A stretch of DNA of 35,257 nt from Nautiliaceae bacterium (GCA_027083695.1 JALWNI010000142.1:1-35257); one strand, 5' to 3'; positions 6,529 to 14,397 are shown, counted from the first letter of the stretch. Notes: a model not told the origin generated them from the sequence alone. A program made the numbers and translations.

Positions 6529-7723
6529 TTTAATTACAGACAACACTTCTAAATTATCACCAGATAAAATTTTTTTAAAAACCTTTCAAAATGCAAAATA
6601 TGCAAAAGATATTAAAAATTTTATAACCCCAAAAGAGCTTTTAAAAGCTCTTAAACTCACAACTAAATTTATTGGAATCACAGGTACAAACGGTAAAACA
6701 ACGACTGCATTTGTGCTTTCATATCTTTTAAAAGAGCTTGGGTTTACCGTGGCAACACAGGGAACTGAGGGATTTTATTATAATTTAGAAAAAAAAGAAT
6801 CAAAGACACTCACAACACCTCCGATATTTACTACCATAAAAAGAGCATTTGAATATAAACCTGATTTTTATATTATGGAAGTAAGCTCTCATGCGATAGC
6901 CCAGCAAAGAATTGAAGGGATTGAATTTTTTGCTAAATTATTTACCTCTTTTTCGCAGGACCATCTTGATTTTCACAAAAGCATGGAAGAATATAAAAAG
7001 GTTAAAGAGTCTTTTTTTCAGGATGAGGCGGTAAAAATAGTGAATGGAAAATTGAAAATTGAGAATGGAGCATGGAATATAGTTAATATTGGCGGATATG
7101 ATTTTAAAATAAATGCTAAAAGTTTATATGTGTTGGAAAATCCTATTGTTGAAAATATTCCGATGGCTGGTGAATTTAATAAAATGAATTTTTCATTGGC
7201 CTTAAAAACTGCTGAAATTTTCACAAATTCTCCATTCTCCATTCTTAATTCTTCATTAAAAAATTTTAAAGGTGTTCCCGGCAGAATGGAGATAGTTTCT
7301 AAAAATCCTTTAATTATTATAGATTTTGCCCATACACCTGATGGAATTGAAAATATCTTAAAAAGTATTAAGGGCAAAAAAATAGTGGTTTTTGGTGCAG
7401 GAGGAGATAGAGACAGAGAGAAAAGATCTTTAATGGGAAAAATGGCAAGTGAAAATGCTGATTTCGTGATACTTACAAATGATAATCCAAGATGTGAAAA
7501 TGAAGAACAGATTTTAAACGATATTAAAAAAGGTCTTATAAATAATAATTATCTGATTATTCCTGATAGAAAAGAAGCAATAAAAAAAGGTATTGATCTT
7601 GCTATTAAAGAAAATGCTGCTCTTTTAGTTTTGGGAAAAGGTGATGAGGAATATATTGAAAGATGCAAAGAAAAAATCCCTTTTAGCGACAGGGATGTTA
7701 TTCTTGCTCTTTTAAACTCTTAA
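6500..7723 (+). CDS. murE: UDP-MurNAc-tripeptide synthetase (meso-DAP adding)
   Basis: This 407-residue Mur ligase adds meso-diaminopimelate to UDP-MurNAc-L-Ala-D-Glu in the cytosol. The ATP-binding loop GTNGKTT is at residues 62-68, followed by MEVSSHAIAQQRI and SFSQDHLDFHKSMEEY. The DAP-specific DNPR motif is at residues 328-331. The N-terminal domain is short, as in Campylobacter. ATG 6500 is preferred over TTG 6497. Two stretches are odd: residues about 181-194 and 243-254 are encoded by degenerate 7-bp repeats in opposite orientation (separate entries), probably surface-loop insertions. The 3' end overlaps the convergent Wzz-like gene by 26 nt. Confidence 0.95.
   Translation: MDLIHYLQNDLITDNTSKLSPDKIFLKTFQNAKYAKDIKNFITPKELLKALKLTTKFIGITGTNGKTTTAFVLSYLLKELGFTVATQGTEGFYYNLEKKESKTLTTPPIFTTIKRAFEYKPDFYIMEVSSHAIAQQRIEGIEFFAKLFTSFSQDHLDFHKSMEEYKKVKESFFQDEAVKIVNGKLKIENGAWNIVNIGGYDFKINAKSLYVLENPIVENIPMAGEFNKMNFSLALKTAEIFTNSPFSILNSSLKNFKGVPGRMEIVSKNPLIIIDFAHTPDGIENILKSIKGKKIVVFGAGGDRDREKRSLMGKMASENADFVILTNDNPRCENEEQILNDIKKGLINNNYLIIPDRKEAIKKGIDLAIKENAALLVLGKGDEEYIERCKEKIPFSDRDVILALLNS
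7039..7080 (+). repeat. 7-bp degenerate tandem array inside murE (plus sense)
   Basis: Six consecutive heptamers read AGTGAAT, GGAAAAT, TGAAAAT, TGAGAAT, GGAGCAT and GGAATAT, consensus KGARAAT. They are translated in the murE frame as VNGKLKIENGAWN-like sequence. A matching array in the opposite orientation lies about 146 nt downstream. Confidence 0.7.
7227..7261 (-). repeat. 7-bp degenerate tandem array inside murE (inverse sense)
   Basis: ATTCTCC, ATTCTCC, ATTCTTA, ATTCTTC and ATTAAAA are the reverse complement of the GGAGAAT-type heptamer of the upstream array. In the murE frame they encode NSPFSILNSSLK, just before the conserved FKGVPGRME segment. Confidence 0.7.
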
Positions 7724-8552
7724 CAAATTCAATTAAAAATACCAAAAATATTGAAAGTATAAATCCTACAATAAATGCAACTGTAATAATAAGTTTCTTT
7801 TTAGGTTTTATTGGGTTTGGAGATTTTTTAACCGTTCCTATTATATGAGTTGGTGTGATATTAGCAGGAGAGAGTGTGTTTTTAAGATTTGTAATTGTTA
7901 ATTCGTTTTTTGTAATTTTTGATTGAAGTTCTGAAATATTATTTAATATTGTTGCATATAATTGTGCGTCTTTGGTGTTTTTTAGTTTTTCATTCAAAGT
8001 GTTTAATTCATATTTAAGTCTATTATTTGCTTTTTTTAATATGTCTATTTTTTTATTTATTTCTGATTTAAATGCTTTTAATTTTTTGTTTTCTTTGTTT
8101 TTTAAGTCTTTTAAAATTTTATTCAGATAATCATCGGCATTTTTATTTGAATATGCATCAATATTTAAATTATAAATATCTTTAATGTTTTTTGGAGTGG
8201 TTATATTGATTGTAGGATATGGAATTTTGTCAAATTTGTCTTTTTTGTATACATTTTTGAGATAAACTTTTGTGGCATACGGGTCAAGAAGATATATTTT
8301 GGAAATGGAAACAGCATTAGAATTGGTATTAGAATTAGAATTAATATAACCTAATTGAATGGATGTTGTAATTTCATAGACGGGTTTTTTTATAAATACA
8401 TAAATAATGGCTAATGCTGTTATAAGCAATGTGAAACCTACAATAAATTTTTTATATTTTAAGATAGTTTTTACTATATCTTTGAGGCTGATTTCATTGT
8501 CTTCTTCTATTGGAATATATTGAACAGGGATTATTTTTTGTTCTTGCGACAT
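7698..8552 (-). CDS. Wzz/chain-length-determinant family protein
   Basis: This 284-residue inner-membrane protein has the Wzz (polysaccharide co-polymerase) layout. A cytoplasmic N-terminus (ISLKDIVKTILKYKK) leads into TM1 (about residues 36-54). A lysine-rich periplasmic coiled coil follows (about 140-225). The Pro-rich SPNPIKPKKK segment comes just before TM2 (about 252-276), and the tail is short and cytoplasmic. Such proteins set O-antigen or capsule chain length. It is the only gene on the minus strand. It is convergent with murE (26-nt overlap) and far from the sugar genes at 19-35 kb, though possibly serving the same glycan. A BY-kinase domain is absent. Confidence 0.85.
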   Translation of the reverse strand: MSQEQKIIPVQYIPIEEDNEISLKDIVKTILKYKKFIVGFTLLITALAIIYVFIKKPVYEITTSIQLGYINSNSNTNSNAVSISKIYLLDPYATKVYLKNVYKKDKFDKIPYPTINITTPKNIKDIYNLNIDAYSNKNADDYLNKILKDLKNKENKKLKAFKSEINKKIDILKKANNRLKYELNTLNEKLKNTKDAQLYATILNNISELQSKITKNELTITNLKNTLSPANITPTHIIGTVKKSPNPIKPKKKLIITVAFIVGFILSIFLVFLIEFVKSLKEQE

Positions 8553-8569
8553 TAGTAACCTTTTTTAGG

Positions 8570-8582
8570 TAGAATTTTATCA
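8570..8582. promoter_or_regulatory. Overlapping divergent -10 boxes
   Basis: In the 42-nt gap between the Wzz-like gene and the macro-domain gene, TAGAAT (8570-8575, plus) partly overlaps the minus-strand TGA-TAAAAT (plus coordinates 8574-8582). Two polymerases could not occupy both at once, so the two genes may be expressed in competition. No -35 boxes are evident. Confidence 0.4.
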
Positions 8583-8594
8583 AAAAGGAAGGTA

Positions 8595-9083
8595 ATGTTT
8601 AAATTAAAACTCTCAGACATTTCAAAAGAAAAGGGAGAATATGTTGTAAATCCAAGTAATACAATACTATCACTTGGCAGCGGGGTTAGCGGAGTGTTAA
8701 AAAGGATGTGTCCGGAGCTTCAAAATGTTATGTGGGAATATCTTAATAGAAACGGATATCTAAATCCGGGAGATATTGCAGTTACACCATATCCTTGTGA
8801 AGAGTTTGAATACGCAATACACGCGGCTGTGATGGATTATACAAAAGAAGCGGTTGAGATTGATCCAGATTATGAAAGAATTGAAAAAATCTGTCAAAAT
8901 ATAGCCAAGTTTCTGGGTGATAAAAAAACAAAAGTAATAACACCTCTTCTTGGAACGGGAGTTGGCGGACTTAATAAGGAAAAAGTTTATAAAATCATGA
9001 AAAAACATTTTGAAAATTTAAATGCCGAAATTATACTTGTGGTACATAAAAAAGAAGATTATGATAAATTAATTTTAATTTAA
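8595..9083 (+). CDS. Macro-domain protein (ADP-ribose binding family)
   Basis: This 162-residue stand-alone macro domain binds ADP-ribose or its derivatives and may remove ADP-ribose from proteins or nucleic acids. The two ligand loops are visible: YVVNPSNTILSLGSGVSGVLKR (equivalent to VNAAN..L..GGGVxGAI) near residues 16-37, and PLLGTGVGGLNKEKVYKIM near 119-137. The usual second Asn of VNAAN is retained as VNPSN, while the GGG loop is GSG. AAGGAAGG gives a strong RBS. No ADP-ribosyltransferase partner lies nearby, so the substrate is unknown. Confidence 0.85.
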   Translation: MFKLKLSDISKEKGEYVVNPSNTILSLGSGVSGVLKRMCPELQNVMWEYLNRNGYLNPGDIAVTPYPCEEFEYAIHAAVMDYTKEAVEIDPDYERIEKICQNIAKFLGDKKTKVITPLLGTGVGGLNKEKVYKIMKKHFENLNAEIILVVHKKEDYDKLILI

Positions 9084-9091
9084 TAATTAGA

Positions 9092-9099
9092 TGTATAAT
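9092..9099 (+). promoter_or_regulatory. Extended -10 promoter before the ferredoxin-panD operon
   Basis: TG-TATAAT (TATAAT at 9094-9099) lies 9 nt after the macro-domain stop and 45 nt before the ferredoxin start. It likely drives ferredoxin, vapD, panD, ybaB and perhaps further genes downstream. Confidence 0.6.
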
Positions 9100-9144
9100 T
9101 GCATTACTTTCAAAAAAAATATATAATAATAAAAAGGAGCGCAT

Positions 9145-9480
9145 ATGCAAATGCCAAAACCAAAAAATATAATTTTTATGTGTCAGGTAAAAAGACCTCC
9201 AAATTTTCCAAAACCTAGTTGTGTTAGAGAAGGTAAAGAGGATTTATTTCCATACACACAGCAAAAAATGATGGAGATGGGAATCGATCCTATGACAAAC
9301 TGGATTGTGCCAACAGGTTGTCTTAACAGATGTAATTTCGGACCAGTTATGCTTGTTGAGCCTGGAAGTTATATGTATGTAGATCTTGATAAAGAAAAAA
9401 TTGACAGAATTTTAGAAGAACATATCAAAAACGGAAATCCTGTAAAAGAATATTTAATACCAGAGGAGTTTTGGGCGTAA
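9145..9480 (+). CDS. Thioredoxin-like [2Fe-2S] ferredoxin
   Basis: This 111-residue protein resembles the thioredoxin-fold 2Fe-2S ferredoxins (the NuoE C-terminal/Shethna-like type). Four cluster Cys are in place: C-x(n)-C in MCQVKRPPNFPKPSCVREG and C-x3-C in PTGCLNRCNFGPVML. The stretch YMYVDLDKEKIDRILEEHI with G-x-P-V-x-E matches the family's C-terminal part. It is a soluble electron carrier whose partner enzyme is not in the window. ATG 9145 follows AAGGAG. The stop is immediately followed by AGGAGAGTAAATG, which serves vapD. Confidence 0.88.
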   Translation: MQMPKPKNIIFMCQVKRPPNFPKPSCVREGKEDLFPYTQQKMMEMGIDPMTNWIVPTGCLNRCNFGPVMLVEPGSYMYVDLDKEKIDRILEEHIKNGNPVKEYLIPEEFWA

Positions 9481-9492
9481 GGAGAGTAAATG
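9480..9492 (+). repeat. 13-bp direct repeat, left copy (RBS+ATG of vapD)
   Basis: AGGAGAGTAAATG here is identical to 9779-9791. The two copies are 299 bp apart and enclose exactly the vapD gene. Each comprises the RBS and start codon of the gene that follows. It may be a duplication made when vapD was inserted, or simply a favoured RBS. Confidence 0.6.
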
Positions 9493-9780
9493 TATGCCGT
9501 AGTATTTGATTTGGATACAAGCTGTTTGGGAGATGAGTATCATACTCCATCAGCAAATAATGCTTATGCAGGTATAAGAAAATTTATGGAAAAACATAAT
9601 TTTAAATGGCAGCAAGGAAGTGTTTATTTTGGAGACGATAGTATAGATGCTGTAAAATGTGTATTGGTAGTACAAAAATTAGCTCAAACATACAGTTGGT
9701 TTAAAGCATGTGTAAAAGATATTAGAATGCTTAGAATAGAAGAAAATAATGATTTAATGCCAGCAATAGATATGGTATAG
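9490..9780 (+). CDS. vapD: VapD-type endoribonuclease (Cas2-like fold)
   Basis: This 96-residue protein belongs to the VapD family, whose members (for example the Helicobacter pylori protein) are purine-specific mRNA endonucleases with a ferredoxin-like, Cas2-related fold. Conserved features are FDLDTSCL at the N-terminus (acidic residues at 7 and 9), GSVYFGDD, YSWFKACVKDIRMLRIEENNDLMP. The length is normal. No antitoxin-like ORF is adjacent: the upstream gene is a ferredoxin and the downstream gene is panD. No cas genes occur. The gene is bounded by an exact 13-bp direct repeat, consistent with clean insertion into a ferredoxin-panD operon. Confidence 0.93.
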   Translation: MYAVVFDLDTSCLGDEYHTPSANNAYAGIRKFMEKHNFKWQQGSVYFGDDSIDAVKCVLVVQKLAQTYSWFKACVKDIRMLRIEENNDLMPAIDMV

Positions 9781-9791
9781 GAGAGTAAATG
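9779..9791 (+). repeat. 13-bp direct repeat, right copy (RBS+ATG of panD)
   Basis: Identical to 9480-9492. Recombination between the copies would delete vapD exactly and restore a ferredoxin-panD junction with one RBS and start codon. Confidence 0.6.
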
Positions 9792-10163
9792 AAAATAGAA
9801 ATGCTTTATTCTAAAATCCACAGAGCCACAGTAACGGATGCCAACTTGAATTATGTTGGCTCTATTACGATAGATGAAGAGCTGATGGATGCTGCAAATC
9901 TGCTTGTCGGGCAAAAAGTGGATATTGTAAATATAAATAACGGTGAGAGATTTTCCACTTATGTAATTAAGGGCGAAAGAGGCAAAAAGGATATCTGTCT
10001 AAACGGTGCCGCAGCAAGAAAAGTGCATCCTGGTGATAAAATAATCATTATTGCCTATGCACAGATGGATATAAATGAAGCAAAAGAATTTAAACCTGCC
10101 GTGATAATTGTAGATGATAATAACAATATAATAAAAAATACCGATAATTTGAAGGAAGAGTGA
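9789..10163 (+). CDS. panD: Aspartate 1-decarboxylase proenzyme
   Basis: This 124-residue pyruvoyl enzyme makes beta-alanine from L-aspartate for pantothenate and CoA. The self-cleavage site G24-S25 lies in NYVGSITID; Ser25 becomes the pyruvoyl group. The active-site neighbourhood [12 protein letters not shown] and the later [23 protein letters not shown] are intact. The length is standard. It overlaps the ybaB start (TGATG). The rest of the pantothenate pathway is not in the window. Confidence 0.97.
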   Translation: MKIEMLYSKIHRATVTDANLNYVGSITIDEELMDAANLLVGQKVDIVNINNGERFSTYVIKGERGKKDICLNGAAARKVHPGDKIIIIAYAQMDINEAKEFKPAVIIVDDNNNIIKNTDNLKEE

Positions 10164-10450
10164 TGTTTGGAAATATTGATTTAAACGAAATGATGAAAAA
10201 ACTTCAAGAAAGCATGGAAGAACAAAACAATAAAACATATACTGCAAAAAGCGGTGGTGGACTTGTAGAAGCTACTGTAAATGGACAGTTTGAACTTGTT
10301 GATTTAAAAATTGACGACTCTTTACTTGAAGATAAAGAATCTTTGCAGATACTTATTATGAGTGCTGTAAATGATGCAATAAAAATGGCTGTTGATGATA
10401 AAAAAGCTCAGGCTATGAATATGTTTGGAGGTCTTAATTTGGGACAATGA
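10163..10450 (+). CDS. YbaB/EbfC nucleoid-associated protein
   Basis: This is a 95-residue small dimeric DNA-binding protein of the YbaB/EbfC family, which coats the nucleoid. An N-terminal helix ([22 protein letters not shown]) leads to the strands GGGLVEATVNGQFELVDLKID and a C-terminal helix ending MNMFGGLNLGQ. ATG 10163, sharing its A with the panD stop, is preferred over GTG 10160. It overlaps the next gene by 4 nt. Confidence 0.93.
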   Translation: MFGNIDLNEMMKKLQESMEEQNNKTYTAKSGGGLVEATVNGQFELVDLKIDDSLLEDKESLQILIMSAVNDAIKMAVDDKKAQAMNMFGGLNLGQ

Positions 10451-11337
10451 AAAAATTAATTTTTTTAATACCTTTTTTGTTGTTTGGGAAAGTAATAGAT
10501 TTTTCAATCTGTTATGATAAATATTCGTTTATAAAAGATTTGATTCCTGTTACAAAAACTAAAAGTGTAACTTTTTCAAAACCTTCTAAATATTTATATT
10601 ATGACCCTTTTACAGGTTTGTATGTCGTAAATCACAAAAACACAAAAATAGTTAAATTTTTTACTAATGCAAAGCTTGGCTGGTGGATGGCAGGTATTAA
10701 AAATAATTCAGTTTTTGGCGGCACATATGCAAAAAAAGGATATTTCTTACAATTTTCAGTTTTAAGTGTTAAAACCCCTATAAATTCAATAATAAGCGAT
10801 ATTTTTTGCAGAGCGTATGGGGTAAGCTCAAACAGAGGTTTTTTAGATTCTAAAAAATTAATCCATTTTGTAAAATACGGATATTGGGGAGATATTGGAA
10901 TAGGCGTGGATGAAAATTTAAAAGTATTGTATTCGGATCCTTTTTATACGGACATAAAACCGGGTGAAAGGATTTTGTTTATAAATTCTAAAAAAGCCAC
11001 TCCAAAAATTTTTACAGATTATATACTTCTTGGTAAAAAAGGTCAAAAAGTAACAATAATTACAAATAAAAATGGATATACCTTAAAAATAAGAAAACTC
11101 AAATATCTTTATACTCCTCTTGAAAATTACGGAATAAAAGTCGATAAAAATTTAGAAGCACTCTTACCTAAAAATTTAGCTAATAGATATTTTTTGAAAA
11201 AGGGTAAAATAGTGGCAGTAAATTTTCAAAAAATTTTTTCATTCAAACAGCTTTTATATCTTCTTTCATTTGACAAAAATGTTACAATTACGCTTGAAAA
11301 TAACGGAATTAAAATTAACATACCTTTAAGGAAATAG
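10447..11337 (+). CDS. Periplasmic protein with C-terminal PDZ-like domain
   Basis: This 296-residue exported protein has a signal peptide of about 16 residues (MKKLIFLIPFLLFGKV, with no lipobox). The mid part is rich in aromatic residues, with two Cys (ICYDK near residue 23 and DIFCRAYG near 120) that could pair. A PDZ-like segment follows at about residues 150-220 (IGVDENLKVLYSDPF, IKPGERILFINSKKATPKIF, GQKVTIITNKNGY). As I recall, Campylobacter keeps an equivalent periplasmic protein between ybaB and ispA. No protease catalytic triad is visible. Function unknown; peptide binding in the periplasm is an inference. Confidence 0.75.
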   Translation: MKKLIFLIPFLLFGKVIDFSICYDKYSFIKDLIPVTKTKSVTFSKPSKYLYYDPFTGLYVVNHKNTKIVKFFTNAKLGWWMAGIKNNSVFGGTYAKKGYFLQFSVLSVKTPINSIISDIFCRAYGVSSNRGFLDSKKLIHFVKYGYWGDIGIGVDENLKVLYSDPFYTDIKPGERILFINSKKATPKIFTDYILLGKKGQKVTIITNKNGYTLKIRKLKYLYTPLENYGIKVDKNLEALLPKNLANRYFLKKGKIVAVNFQKIFSFKQLLYLLSFDKNVTITLENNGIKINIPLRK

Positions 11338-12180
11338 ATGGAAGAATTTATAAAAGAAAACTTAATAAAAGCAAAATCTTTTCATCCTTTTTTTGAAAAA
11401 GCTCTAAATGAGATGCTTCTTGCCGGCGGTAAAAGATTTAGACCCGAGCTTTTGCTATCAGTTGTTAAAGCTTACAATCCTCTTTTGATTGACAATGCTA
11501 AATATGCAGCTTTTGCACTTGAACTTGTACATACATACTCTCTTATACATGATGACCTGCCTGCGATGGATAATGCTTCTCTTAGAAGAGGACATCCGAC
11601 TCTTCATATAACATATGATGAGGTTACGGCAATTTTAGTAGGAGACGCACTTAATACTTATGCTTTTGAGGTTTTAAGCAAGGCTCCTATGCATAACGAT
11701 ACAAAAATTGAACTTATAAGAATTTTGGCTGAAAATGCCGGAGCTAACGGAATGATTTTAGGTCAGGCTATTGACTGTTATTTTGAAAATAAAAATCTGA
11801 ATTTGGATGAACTTAAATTTTTGCATCTTAACAAAACCGGAAAACTTATAGCGGCAAGTATGAAAATGGGAGCCGTTATTGTAAATAAGAATGATTTGGC
11901 TGACAGACTTTATGATTTCGGGCTTAAATTAGGACTACTTTTTCAGATTCAGGATGACTTGCTTGATTTGCTTGATGAATCAAAAACCGGTAAAAGCAGC
12001 GGTGTGGATGAGAATAAAAACACTTTTGTAACCCTACTTGGAAAAGATGAGGCAATAAAAAAAGCTGACAGGTTTGCAAAAGAGATAGAAAAAGAGCTTA
12101 ATGATTTTGATGAAAATTTAAAAACTGAACTTAACAAGCTTCTTAAAAAATATTTATACAGGCATAAAAATGTCAATTAA
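11338..12180 (+). CDS. ispA: Polyprenyl synthetase (geranyl/farnesyl diphosphate synthase)
   Basis: This 280-residue trans-prenyltransferase builds C10/C15 diphosphates from IPP and DMAPP for undecaprenyl and quinone synthesis. The first Asp-rich motif is HDDLPAMDNASLRRG with the inserted residues typical of bacterial FPP synthases, and the second is FQIQDDLLDLL. GGKRFRPELLL provides the IPP-binding Arg/Lys. The length is close to other bacterial FPP synthases (about 290). ATG follows the previous stop directly, with AAGGAAA as RBS. It overlaps the MNT gene by 11 nt. Confidence 0.93.
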   Translation: MEEFIKENLIKAKSFHPFFEKALNEMLLAGGKRFRPELLLSVVKAYNPLLIDNAKYAAFALELVHTYSLIHDDLPAMDNASLRRGHPTLHITYDEVTAILVGDALNTYAFEVLSKAPMHNDTKIELIRILAENAGANGMILGQAIDCYFENKNLNLDELKFLHLNKTGKLIAASMKMGAVIVNKNDLADRLYDFGLKLGLLFQIQDDLLDLLDESKTGKSSGVDENKNTFVTLLGKDEAIKKADRFAKEIEKELNDFDENLKTELNKLLKKYLYRHKNVN

Positions 12181-12460
12181 AAATGAAGTTTTGAATTTTT
12201 TAAGGGAGAATAAAAAAGTTTTTAGGAAAAAATACGGTATTAAGGAAATCTGGCTTTTTGGTTCAGTGGCAAGAGGAGAGGATACTCCAAGCAGTGATAT
12301 TGATTTGATTAATGATTTTAAATTTAACACTTTTGATAATTATTACGGATTTTTAGAAGATATGAAAGAAAAATTTAAAAGAAAAATTGATTTAGCAACA
12401 AAAGAAATAATAAAAGAGAGGTTAAAACCGTATATTTATAAGGATTTAATTAGTACGTAA
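12170..12460 (+). CDS. Minimal nucleotidyltransferase (MNT) domain protein
   Basis: This 96-residue single-domain pol-beta-type nucleotidyltransferase has active-site motif GSVARGEDTPSSDIDL (G31, S32, D43, D45) and a third acidic position in KIDLATKE. Such MntA proteins usually pair with a HEPN RNase and silence it by AMPylation. No HEPN ORF (Rx4-6H) is present on either side: ispA precedes with an 11-nt overlap and tkt follows. It is either an orphan antitoxin or has taken on another role. Confidence 0.88.
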   Translation: MSIKNEVLNFLRENKKVFRKKYGIKEIWLFGSVARGEDTPSSDIDLINDFKFNTFDNYYGFLEDMKEKFKRKIDLATKEIIKERLKPYIYKDLIST

Positions 12461-12463
12461 AAA

Positions 12464-12510
12464 GGTATATTTGTTATTGGTTAATAAAAATAACAAATAA
12501 CAAATATACC
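12464..12510 (+). repeat. 19-bp inverted repeat before tkt
   Basis: The arms 12464-12482 and 12492-12510 are complementary over 19 positions with one mismatch, around a 9-nt A-rich loop. The arms contain tandem heptamer-like AACAAAT units. It starts 4 nt after the MNT stop and ends 21 nt before tkt. There is no following T-tract, so a standard intrinsic terminator is unlikely. It may be an attenuator-like stem or a small palindromic element. Confidence 0.65.
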
Positions 12511-12531
12511 AATATACAAAAAGGAAGGTCT

Positions 12532-14397
12532 ATGAACTTGGAAATGAAGAAAAAAATGGCGGATACTATAAGGTTTTTAGCGGCGGATATGGTGCAAAAA
12601 GCAAATTCGGGACATCCAGGGGCTGCACTTGGTATGGCTGATATTTTTGTTGAATTCAGTGATATTGTAAGACTCACACCTCACAATCCTGCGTTTATAA
12701 ACAGAGACAGGGTTGTATTCTCGGGAGGACATGCAACACCTCTTATTTATTCAATGCTTTATTTATGGGGATATGATATTTCTATGGATGATTTGAAAAA
12801 TTTCAGACAACTTGGAAGCAAGACTCCGGGACATCCTGAATTTGGACACACTCCTGGAATCGAAGTAACTACCGGTCCTCTTGGTCAAGGTGTGGCAAAT
12901 GCGGTAGGCTTTGCAATGGCAAAAAAATATATTTCAAATAAATTTCCTGAAATTAACCACAAAATATGGTGTTTTTGCGGGGACGGGGATTTGGAAGAAG
13001 GTATTTCTTATGAAGCTTGCTCTATTGCAGGAACAGAAAAATTAGAAGATTTGATTTTAATTTATGACAGCAATAATATCTCTATTGAAGGACCTGTTAA
13101 ACCGGTATTTGCAGATGATATCCATAAAAGATTTGAATCGCAAGGGTTTAGAGTGCTTGAAATGAACGGGCATGATTATGAAGACATTAAAAAAACTCTG
13201 ATTAGGGCAAGAGAAAGTGATGGAAGACCGACTCTTGTAATAGCAAAAACAGTAATAGCAAGAGGGGCTGTGGGGCTTGAAGGAAGTGAAAAAACACACG
13301 GTGCTCCGCTAGGAGTTGATGTTATTAAAAAAAGTAAAGAAGCGGCAGGATTTGACCCAGAAAAAACATTTTATGTACCCCAAGACGTTCTTATCAGATT
13401 TAGATGTGTAAAAGAAAAAGGCGAACTTTTAGAGGCTGAATGGAACAAAAAAGCAAGAGTAAAAGAAATAGAAGAATTTTTTGAAAAAGATTTCAGTAAA
13501 ATAAACTGGCCTGAATTTAAAGATGGTGAAAGCATTGCAACAAGAAAAAGCAATGGGAAAATTCTTAATGCAATAGCAAAAGCTATTCCAAGTTTTCTTG
13601 GAGGAAGTGCGGATTTGGCACCTTCAAACAATACTCATTTAGAAGGTGAAGATGATTTTCCATACGGAAGAAACCTTCATTTTGGTATTAGAGAACATGC
13701 AATGGGCGCGATTAACAATGCATTTAGTGCATACGGATTCTTGCCATTTGCAGCGACGTTTTTGGTATTTAGCGATTATTTAAGAGGTGCTTTAAGGCTT
13801 TCGGCTTTAAGTAAACATAAAAACTACTGGATTTTTACTCATGACAGTATAGCTCTTGGAGAAGACGGACCGACTCATCAGCCGGTGGAACATCTCACTT
13901 CACTTAGAGCAATTCCAAATCTTTATGTAATGAGACCTGCTGATGCGAATGAAAATGTAAATTGCTGGAAGGCGGCGTTAAATATCGACGCTCCCGTTGC
14001 ATTTGCTCTGACAAGACAAGGGGTTAAAAATCAGACTCCAAAAGATATCGATTTAAGCAAAGGCGCTTATGTTTTAAGAGAAGGAAAAGCTGATATTACA
14101 TTAGTTGCAAGCGGAAGTGAAGTCGAACTTGCCATGGATGTGGCAGAGGAGATTGATGCAAGAGTTGTGAGTGTGCCTTGTTTTGATTTGCTTGAAGAGC
14201 AGACTCAGGAATTTAAACAAAGTCTTTTTAAAGGAAAAGTTATAGCAATTGAAGCCGCAAGAGGACTTGAATGGTATAAATATGCCGATATGGTTATCGG
14301 AATGGATACATTCGGTGCAAGCGGAAAAGGAAGCGAAGTTTATAAATATTTCGGATTTGACAAAGATAAAATAATCGAAAAAATAAAAAATTTATAA
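12532..14397 (+). CDS. tkt: Transketolase
   Basis: This 621-residue thiamine-diphosphate enzyme moves two-carbon units between sugar phosphates in the non-oxidative pentose phosphate pathway. Signatures in order: ADMVQKANSGHPGAALGMAD, GGHATPLIYS, GHPEFGHTPGIEVTTGPLGQG, the ThDP motif GDGDLEEGISYEA, later GGSADLAPSNNT and the pyrimidine-domain FGIREHAMGAINN. The length is a little short of the 630-660 typical. AAGGAAGG RBS. It ends in a clear terminator. Confidence 0.97.
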   Translation: MNLEMKKKMADTIRFLAADMVQKANSGHPGAALGMADIFVEFSDIVRLTPHNPAFINRDRVVFSGGHATPLIYSMLYLWGYDISMDDLKNFRQLGSKTPGHPEFGHTPGIEVTTGPLGQGVANAVGFAMAKKYISNKFPEINHKIWCFCGDGDLEEGISYEACSIAGTEKLEDLILIYDSNNISIEGPVKPVFADDIHKRFESQGFRVLEMNGHDYEDIKKTLIRARESDGRPTLVIAKTVIARGAVGLEGSEKTHGAPLGVDVIKKSKEAAGFDPEKTFYVPQDVLIRFRCVKEKGELLEAEWNKKARVKEIEEFFEKDFSKINWPEFKDGESIATRKSNGKILNAIAKAIPSFLGGSADLAPSNNTHLEGEDDFPYGRNLHFGIREHAMGAINNAFSAYGFLPFAATFLVFSDYLRGALRLSALSKHKNYWIFTHDSIALGEDGPTHQPVEHLTSLRAIPNLYVMRPADANENVNCWKAALNIDAPVAFALTRQGVKNQTPKDIDLSKGAYVLREGKADITLVASGSEVELAMDVAEEIDARVVSVPCFDLLEEQTQEFKQSLFKGKVIAIEAARGLEWYKYADMVIGMDTFGASGKGSEVYKYFGFDKDKIIEKIKNL

